Assembly (NCBI GenBank): GCA_045541535.1
Contig: JAZQJG010000066.1
Location: 11,657 to 75,656 of the forward strand
Reading direction: 5' to 3'
Length of the DNA: 64,000 nt
From: Firm-08 sp045541535
Lineage (GTDB): Bacteria > Bacillota > Clostridia > Oscillospirales > QAKW01
Shown here: positions 59,119 to 64,000 of the stretch, one piece after another
Layout: each line of letters starts with the position of its first letter
How positions within the stretch are numbered: the first letter of the stretch is position 1
The notes under the pieces: generated by a model
Told to the model about the DNA's origin: nothing
Seen by the model: the letters and a program-made list of their open reading frames with translations, nothing else
Database searches by the model: none
Translations under genes and position numbers: made by a program

Positions 59119-59397
59119 TTAAGCTTCTTCCTTCATCTTGGCGAAGCATTCGCTGCAGTAAACAGGTCTTTCATCGGTGGGTTTGAAAGGAACCTTGCAA
59201 TCAGCGCCGCATGCTGCACAAACGGCATCATACATAACTCTGGCACTCTTTGCAGCAGCTTTTCTGGCATCTCTGCACTCTTTGCACTTCTTGGGCTCGT
59301 TCTGGAAGCCTTTTTCGGCGTAGAACTCCTGCTCACCGGCGGAGAAAATAAATTCTTTGCCGCACTCGTTGCAAATTAAAGTCTTGTCTTCGTACAT
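59119..59397 (-). CDS. Zinc-ribbon domain protein
   Basis: The 92-residue protein has two Cys4-type zinc-binding sites: CNECGKEF ... CKECRDAR (residues 9-42) and CAACGADC ... VYCSECF (residues 60-85). The helical spacer is rich in Ala, Lys and Arg. There is no signal or membrane helix. The family is common in Clostridia and its role is unknown; RNA or protein binding is plausible. It has a GGAAGAGG ribosome binding site and follows the sigma-factor gene on the same strand, with a structured non-coding stretch between them. Confidence 0.8.
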   Translation of the reverse strand: MYEDKTLICNECGKEFIFSAGEQEFYAEKGFQNEPKKCKECRDARKAAAKSARVMYDAVCAACGADCKVPFKPTDERPVYCSECFAKMKEEA

Positions 59398-59404
59398 TGG
59401 TTTA

Positions 59405-59527
59405 CCTCTTCCTTTTCCTGGGAAAAATTTATTTACCCTTCCACGGAGTTGAACCGTGCCTCCAAACGTTGCTCACCCTGAGCCTTCGGGCATATTGACC
59501 GGACAAGTCGTCCGGTAAAAGATTTGG
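59405..59527 (-). ncRNA. Candidate structured RNA or leader between sigma-factor and zinc-ribbon genes
   Basis: Read on the minus strand, three hairpins lie within about 80 bases: CCGGAC/GTCCGG (59516-59500), GCTCA/TGAGC (59484-59472) and CACGG-TTCAACT-CCGTG (59457-59441). The last matches the tRNA T-arm consensus GGTTCAACTCC. TTTACC and GGGTAAA at the two ends can pair to close the set. It does not fold as a canonical tRNA. No known riboswitch family was recognised. Confidence 0.4.
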
Positions 59528-59530
59528 TTG

Positions 59531-60082
59531 TCAGGACTGTAGCTTGGTCCGTGCACGGGCCAAAGCGTTGTCCACCGCCTTGGTGTCCAGCCCCAAGGCG
59601 TCGGCAATCTCTTTGTAGGTATAGCCGTCGGCAAACAGCAACAGCACCTGCCGCTCTCTGGCGGAGAGGGTGTGAGAGATCTTTTTGTTCACGTCCGAGA
59701 TCTCCTGCCGACGTAACACCACCTTCTCGGCGCTGTCCACCGATTGACCCAACTGATCGGTCAGTTCCACGGCGTGATTGATCACACTGGCCTTTTGCCG
59801 CCCGTCCTGCCGCACGGCGGAGAGCAGGGCGCTCTTGATACACAAAACGGCGTAGGCAACGAAATTGTCGTTGCGGGCCGCATCGTAGGTTTCAATGGCT
59901 TTGGTGATGCTGCATCTGGCTTCCTGCCGCAGATCCTCCTCGTCCCCACCGTCGATATGATAATCGCCCGCCAGAGAAACTACCAGAGGTTCCAGCCGAC
60001 GGATGATCTCGTCGGTGGCGTCCATATTGCCGGATTTTGCCAGATGGACCAATTGTTTGTCAATGATAACGGATTTTTCCAA
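59531..60082 (-). CDS. Sigma-70 family RNA polymerase sigma factor, SigH-like
   Basis: The 183-residue protein has sigma region 2 (GDEEDLRQEARCSITKAIETYDAARNDNFVAYAVLCIKSALLSAVRQ), a linker, and region 4 with a helix-turn-helix (LSARERQVLLLFADGYTYKEIADALGLDTKAVDNALARARTKL). It lacks regions 1.1 and 3. Size and region 2 motif are closest to the SigH (Spo0H) group of stress and competence or sporulation sigma factors. It has its own promoter and lies divergently from rpsT. Confidence 0.88.
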   Translation of the reverse strand: MEKSVIIDKQLVHLAKSGNMDATDEIIRRLEPLVVSLAGDYHIDGGDEEDLRQEARCSITKAIETYDAARNDNFVAYAVLCIKSALLSAVRQDGRQKASVINHAVELTDQLGQSVDSAEKVVLRRQEISDVNKKISHTLSARERQVLLLFADGYTYKEIADALGLDTKAVDNALARARTKLQS

Positions 60083-60124
60083 ATTGGCACCTTTCTATCC
60101 ACATTGATAGATTTATATGTATAC

Positions 60125-60153
60125 ATTGTACAATACTCTTTAAATGAAGTCAA
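60125..60153 (-). promoter_or_regulatory. Promoter of the sigma-factor gene
   Basis: On the minus strand TTGACT (60153-60148) and TACAAT (60130-60125) are 17 bases apart. Confidence 0.75.
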
Positions 60154-60184
60154 GAAAAATTAAATAAATTTTAAGAAAAAGGTA

Positions 60185-60213
60185 TTGATTTTATGGAAAA
60201 ATAATGTTAAAAT
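60185..60213 (+). promoter_or_regulatory. rpsT promoter
   Basis: TTGATT (60185-60190) and TAAAAT (60208-60213) are 17 bases apart, about 49 bases ahead of the rpsT GTG. Confidence 0.7.
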
Positions 60214-60261
60214 ATCTACTGCTGATAAAATATACATTTGATAGAGGGAGGTGCATCGTCC

Positions 60262-60525
60262 GTGGCGAACATTAAATCCGCTAAAAAGAGAGTTATCGTT
60301 ACCGAGACCAAGACCCTGCAGAACAAGATGGCAAAATCTGACCTGAGAACTGAACTCAAGAAGTTTGATGCTGCTGTTGCAGCCGGTGATAAGGAAACTG
60401 CTACTGCCGTTTATGCAGAGGCTGTTCATAAGGTTGACAAGGCTGCTGCTAACAACCTGATTCATAAGAACAACGCAGCCCGCAAGAAGAGCCAGCTTAC
60501 CAAGAAGCTGAATACCCTTGCTTAA
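60262..60525 (+). CDS. rpsT: Ribosomal protein S20
   Basis: S20 binds the 5' domain of 16S rRNA. The 87-residue helical product reads M-ANIKSAKKRVIVTETKTLQN and ends NNAARKKSQLTKKLNTLA. The start is GTG (60262) after GGGAGGTG, which gives the expected ANIKSAKKR N-terminus; an upstream ATG in the frame would add eight residues that are not family-like. A terminator follows within 20 bases. Confidence 0.97.
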   Translation: MANIKSAKKRVIVTETKTLQNKMAKSDLRTELKKFDAAVAAGDKETATAVYAEAVHKVDKAAANNLIHKNNAARKKSQLTKKLNTLA

Positions 60526-60540
60526 TAACAACGTAATAAA

Positions 60541-60572
60541 ATGAGCACACCATTCGGTGTGCTCATTTTTTA
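60541..60572 (+). terminator. rpsT terminator
   Basis: ATGAGCACACC pairs with GGTGTGCTCAT, followed by TTTTT. Confidence 0.92.
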
Positions 60573-60626
60573 TACCGTCAAAACCACGCTTCATCACAAC
60601 GGAAAAGAACACCGCAAGCAAAAAAT

Positions 60627-60657
60627 AAACCAAAAGGGGACTGTCCCCTTTTGGTTT
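60627..60657 (-). terminator. Terminator at the end of the LuxR gene
   Basis: AAACCAAAAGGGGA pairs with TCCCCTTTTGGTTT. The stem overlaps the stop codon of the LuxR gene and can work in either direction. Confidence 0.8.
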
Positions 60658-61660
60658 ATTTTGATTCGGATTTGGCGATTTGCAGGAGCTCCTTGCGGGA
60701 GGAGACACCCAGCTTGCCGTAGATGTTTTTGTTGTGATATTTCAGGGTGTTTTCGGTAATGAACAGGCGGGCCATCACTTCCTTGGCCGTCAGACCCTCC
60801 AGATAGAGATTGTAAATGTTGCGCTCGGCGGGGGTGAGGGCGATCAGGCGATCCTGCAACTGCCGGCGCGCCGCCGACAGGGCGTCCTCGGGGGAGGGCT
60901 CCGGCGCCGAAACGGGCTGGGTCGATTGCTGTACCAGCAGATCCAGCCCCAGCAAAAACAGCTCGCTGATAATATAAGATATGGAAAGAAATTCAAATTC
61001 AATTTCCACCAGTTGCTCCATCAGCCATACGCCGATGTTGGAAAATACGGCCATGGCCAGTAATACGGCGTGGGCACAGGTGGTCAGCCGTTTGAGCTTT
61101 GCGGCGTGGATGATGGCGCCCACCATAGCGGCAAAGTAGAGCAGCAGATAGATCAGATACAGAGAATGCAGGGGGCCGTACACCTTGTCCAGAGAGGCCA
61201 CGCCGTGGGTGATCACAAGATATACTTCCTTATAATATATGGGAAGAATTCCGGGGGAGGCGGTGATGGCAAACATTCCCATGCTGATGCCGCACAGCAG
61301 GGCGGGCAACCATTTGCGATAGCGCAGATCCAAAGTGTTCAAAATGATGAGTAGCATAGCGGTGGGCAAAAAGACCGAGCCAAGATATGCCAGACGGTTG
61401 GCCCACAGCGCCATTTCCAGCGTGCGGGACAGGGCCAGCAACAGATAGCCCGAGTTTACCACCGTCACCGAGGAAAACAGCAGGTAAAACCAGCCCTCTT
61501 TTTTGCGGATGATCAGGGTATAGGCGATAAGGATCGCCAGCGAAAGCAGAGCGGCCACCCCATAGATCACCGATAAATTTGCTCCTTTTTCTCCCGCCCT
61601 CGCACAGCCGGTCAGACAGAGCGGCAGAGCGCATAACAGCGGTACAAACAACCGTTTCAT
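60656..61660 (-). CDS. Membrane-tethered LuxR-type transcription regulator
   Basis: The 334-residue protein begins with a lipobox-like N-terminus (PLCLTGCARAG) and then has about seven transmembrane helices (residues ~30-235) resembling the histidine-kinase 7TM sensor region. A short linker (STQPVSAPEPSPEDALS) leads to a LuxR/GerE helix-turn-helix (LTPAERNIYNLYLEGLTAKEVMARLFITENTLKYHNKNIYGKLG). A direct membrane receptor that also binds DNA is implied. No kinase partner is adjacent. The divergent partner is the surface protein at 61853. Confidence 0.85.
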   Translation of the reverse strand: MKRLFVPLLCALPLCLTGCARAGEKGANLSVIYGVAALLSLAILIAYTLIIRKKEGWFYLLFSSVTVVNSGYLLLALSRTLEMALWANRLAYLGSVFLPTAMLLIILNTLDLRYRKWLPALLCGISMGMFAITASPGILPIYYKEVYLVITHGVASLDKVYGPLHSLYLIYLLLYFAAMVGAIIHAAKLKRLTTCAHAVLLAMAVFSNIGVWLMEQLVEIEFEFLSISYIISELFLLGLDLLVQQSTQPVSAPEPSPEDALSAARRQLQDRLIALTPAERNIYNLYLEGLTAKEVMARLFITENTLKYHNKNIYGKLGVSSRKELLQIAKSESK

Positions 61661-61852
61661 AGTTTCTCCTTATATCTTCCCACCCTTTTTCCCACCCTAA
61701 AATCAGGGTTTTCCCACCCCAAAGCGGGGAAAAGTGTGGGGACATTTCTTTTAAGAGTTGATACAATTAATGTAGTAATATTATATCACATTATTATGTT
61801 TCGGTCAAGGATAAGCATTTATGACCAAAAAAAGAACCAAGGAGGACCTATT

Positions 61853-64000
61853 ATGAAAGTGAAAAGAATTATAAGCATAGTTCTGTGTCTGGTCCTGCTG
61901 TTGGGTATGCTACCCGTAGCAGTCTTTGCAGAGACGGAGAATACCGTGATTGAGACGATCAATCTCACCGGTGTTACCCTGCCGGCGGTGGGGGACGCGG
62001 CGGTGACCGATCCCCCCTGCACCGTTGAGGCGGGGAAGGGATACACCTACAAATCTTCTCTGTATTTTGACGGTGGAGTTCAATTCACCGGCACCTTTAA
62101 AAATGCCAAGACTTATACCATAAAATTTAATCTGGGCGCCGAGGACGGCTATGAATTTGCCGACGCTTCGGACATCACCGCCACCGTCAACGGCGGTGCC
62201 CTTGCTGTCAAGGAAGTAACGGTGGCAAACGCTTACAGAAACCGAGACCGGGCTACCGTCGTGGTGGAATTCACCATGCCCGACAACAGAATCGCCGTGT
62301 CCGAATTTGTGGCCACCTCCGATATGGGTGTTCCCACCTACGGCGACGACGTAAAGAATTACTTTGACTTTACCTTCACCAAGGGCGGTGAGGCGTACGT
62401 CACGGGCTCCATGGGCCACTGGTACAAGTGGGACGAAGAAGCTTCCGAGTGGGACAGATATAACGAAGCCAAATTTGTTGAGGGCAAATATTGTTATTCC
62501 AATCAGCTCCGTATCGACGGTGTTAACGGCGCCACCCATAGATTGGCAAAGACCGGCGTCACGGTGGAGATCGACGGCGCCGCCTGGACCTACGACGAGG
62601 AAGCTATTTGGGTCGAGCCCACCTATTCTTACACCTACATCACCTCTCCCGAATTTACTGTGGAAAAGGTTGCGATTCCCCTGAGCTTTGGCGACAATCG
62701 TTTGTACGACATCCCGATGAATTTTACAGGCATTGCCATTACGTCCTATTCCGTCAAGGGCGGTGTGTTGGGCGGTACCGAGCCCTACACCTTCAGCAAA
62801 ACCTCCGGCCCCGATTGGGTGACCGTCGCCGCCGACGGTACCGTCAGCGGTACACCCACGGTGATCGGTACCAATGCGGAGCTTGTCATTCGTGTTACCG
62901 ATGCCGAAAGCAATTATAAGGAAATTACCGTTTTCGTTGATAAAACCAACTGTGATCCTGCCGACAGAATTGCGGTGTCCGAATTCGTGGCCACCTCCGA
63001 TATGCCCACTCCCGCCTTCGGCGGCGAGGTGAAGAATTATTATGATTTCACCTTTACCAGGGGCACCGAGGCGTACGTCACGGGCTCCATGGGCCATTGG
63101 TACAAATGGGACGAGGATGCTTCCGAGTGGAAAAGATATGACGAGGCCACCTTTACCGTAGGTAAATATTATTATTCCAATCAGCTCCGTATCGACGGTG
63201 TTAACGGCGCCACCCATAGATTGGCGCAGACCGGTCTTACGGTGGAGATCGACGGCGCCGCCTGGACCTACGACGAGGAAGCTGTTTGGGTCGAGTCCAC
63301 CTATTCCTACACCTACATCTCCTCCCCCGAATATACCGTTACCGCACCCGTTGTGATCAGTGCTGTCAATTTGACCGACGTGATCCTGCCCGCCAACGGT
63401 GACACGGCGGTGGACAATCCCCCTTGCACCGTTGAGGCGGGCAAGGGATACGCCTACAAATCTTCTACGTATTTTGACGGCGGAGTTCAATTCAAAAGCA
63501 TTTTTAACTGCGCCAAGACCTACACTGTAAAATTCAATCTGAAAGCCGAGGCCGGCTATGAATTTGCCGACGCTTCGGACATCACCGCCACCGTGGGCGG
63601 CGGCGCCCTTGCTGTCAAGGAAGTAACGGTGGCAAACGCTAACAGAAACCGAGACTGGGCCACCGTTGTGGTGGAATTTACTCCCCTGCATTCGCTGACC
63701 GCCGTTCCCGAGGTGCCCGCCACCAAAACGGCGACGGGTAAACAGGCCTATTATCATTGCTCCGCCTGTAACGCTGACTTTGAAGATGCCGCAGGCACCA
63801 AGAAGATCAGAGATATTGACGCTTGGGGCATTATTCCCGTACTGAAACCCGCTACCAACCCCTTCGTGGACGTGAAGAAGAAGGACTATTTCTACGATGC
63901 CGTATTGTGGGCAGTGGACGAGGGCGTTACCAGCGGTGTGGATGCCACCCATTTCGGCCCCAAGGAGAGCTGTACCAGAGCGCAGGCCGTCACCTTTATG
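61853..64000 (+). CDS. SLH-domain surface protein, truncated by window end
   Basis: An ATG (61853) after AAGGAGGA opens a frame that stays open to the last base (716 codons). A signal peptide (MKVKRIISIVLCLVLLLGMLPVAVFA) is followed by two near-identical segments. The first pair (IAVSEFVATSDM... GSMGHWYKWDEEASEW... RIDGVNGATHRLA) starts near residues 144 and 377. The second pair (PPCTVEAGKGY...) starts near residues 54 and 523. A putative Ig-like region lies between (TEPYTFSKTSGPDWVTV). The last 50 residues are the start of an SLH domain (NPFVDVKKKDYFYDAVLWAVDEGVTSG). It is probably a wall-anchored surface protein; binding target unknown. Confidence 0.85.
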   Translation, partial: MKVKRIISIVLCLVLLLGMLPVAVFAETENTVIETINLTGVTLPAVGDAAVTDPPCTVEAGKGYTYKSSLYFDGGVQFTGTFKNAKTYTIKFNLGAEDGYEFADASDITATVNGGALAVKEVTVANAYRNRDRATVVVEFTMPDNRIAVSEFVATSDMGVPTYGDDVKNYFDFTFTKGGEAYVTGSMGHWYKWDEEASEWDRYNEAKFVEGKYCYSNQLRIDGVNGATHRLAKTGVTVEIDGAAWTYDEEAIWVEPTYSYTYITSPEFTVEKVAIPLSFGDNRLYDIPMNFTGIAITSYSVKGGVLGGTEPYTFSKTSGPDWVTVAADGTVSGTPTVIGTNAELVIRVTDAESNYKEITVFVDKTNCDPADRIAVSEFVATSDMPTPAFGGEVKNYYDFTFTRGTEAYVTGSMGHWYKWDEDASEWKRYDEATFTVGKYYYSNQLRIDGVNGATHRLAQTGLTVEIDGAAWTYDEEAVWVESTYSYTYISSPEYTVTAPVVISAVNLTDVILPANGDTAVDNPPCTVEAGKGYAYKSSTYFDGGVQFKSIFNCAKTYTVKFNLKAEAGYEFADASDITATVGGGALAVKEVTVANANRNRDWATVVVEFTPLHSLTAVPEVPATKTATGKQAYYHCSACNADFEDAAGTKKIRDIDAWGIIPVLKPATNPFVDVKKKDYFYDAVLWAVDEGVTSGVDATHFGPKESCTRAQAVTFM

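Noticed and set aside
59432..59516. A tRNA gene, because of the T-arm-like CACGG-TTCAACT-CCGTG
   Set aside because: No matching acceptor stem, D arm or anticodon arm can be formed; kept only as a candidate structured RNA.
61910..63952. A 680-codon minus-strand open frame near the window end
   Set aside because: It is antisense to the signal-peptide- and SLH-containing surface protein, whose internal repeats explain the apparent repeats in the antisense frame.

Overview
The window looks like a chromosomal segment of a Gram-positive, low-to-mid GC Clostridia-type Firmicute, probably an anaerobic gut Oscillospirales or Ruminococcaceae relative. The basis is a tRNA-Cys T-box, a yybP-ykoY riboswitch, the gdpP-rplI-dnaB-tilS-hpt-ftsH gene order, RNase J, a SigH-like sigma factor, S-layer-homology (SLH) surface proteins, and a sodium-pumping decarboxylase operon. 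No rRNA, tRNA, CRISPR array, cas gene, transposase or phage gene was recognised. The species cannot be named from sequence alone.

Layout. 1-2.5 kb (minus): T-box-controlled cysE-cysS. 2.5-6.2 kb (minus): recA-recX-rimO-pgsA. 7.0-12.2 kb (plus): prfB, then a Card1/DUF1887-type nuclease-like gene, three YbjN or YbjN-like genes and a tandem RyR-domain gene. 12.3-19.0 kb (plus): under a separate promoter, a 1347-residue protein fusing a ClpB-type AAA+ module, a receiver-like domain and a complete FtsH-type AAA+/M41 protease, followed by a membrane protein with two Rossmann-like (TrkA/RCK-like) segments and a C-terminal RyR-like tail. I regard 8.1-19.0 kb as the best candidate for an undescribed system. 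It combines a possible nucleotide or ion sensor, chaperone-fold proteins, a nuclease and a membrane-linked protease.

19.0-24.0 kb: a Mn2+ riboswitch-controlled P-type cation ATPase and a biotin-dependent Na+ pump operon lacking its alpha subunit. 24.4-35.2 kb: rnj with a histone H1-like tail, then yybS-gdpP-rplI-dnaB-tilS-hpt-ftsH. 35.5-41.6 kb: a 2021-residue SLH surface protein with about 15 Cys-pair repeats. 41.6-47.4 kb: short operons (VOC protein, PpiC foldase, MFS transporter, MarR-DegV) separated by intergenic palindromic repeats. 47.4-55.1 kb (minus): prfA, threonylcarbamoyl-AMP synthase, coaE, M18 aminopeptidase and other housekeeping genes. 55.2-64 kb: S1 protein, CE2-like esterase, TM2 protein, sigma factor, rpsT, a membrane-tethered LuxR regulator and a truncated SLH protein.

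The intergenic DNA is notable. A family of three 226-229 bp inverted-repeat elements (6.4, 24.0 and 58.8 kb) is flanked by terminator hairpins. At two of the three loci the two flanking hairpins are copies of each other. A 392-bp element at 56.1 kb has perfect 14-bp terminal inverted repeats and carries an internal array of mini-hairpins. Several 50-60 bp palindromes and heptamer repeats cluster at 42-47 kb.
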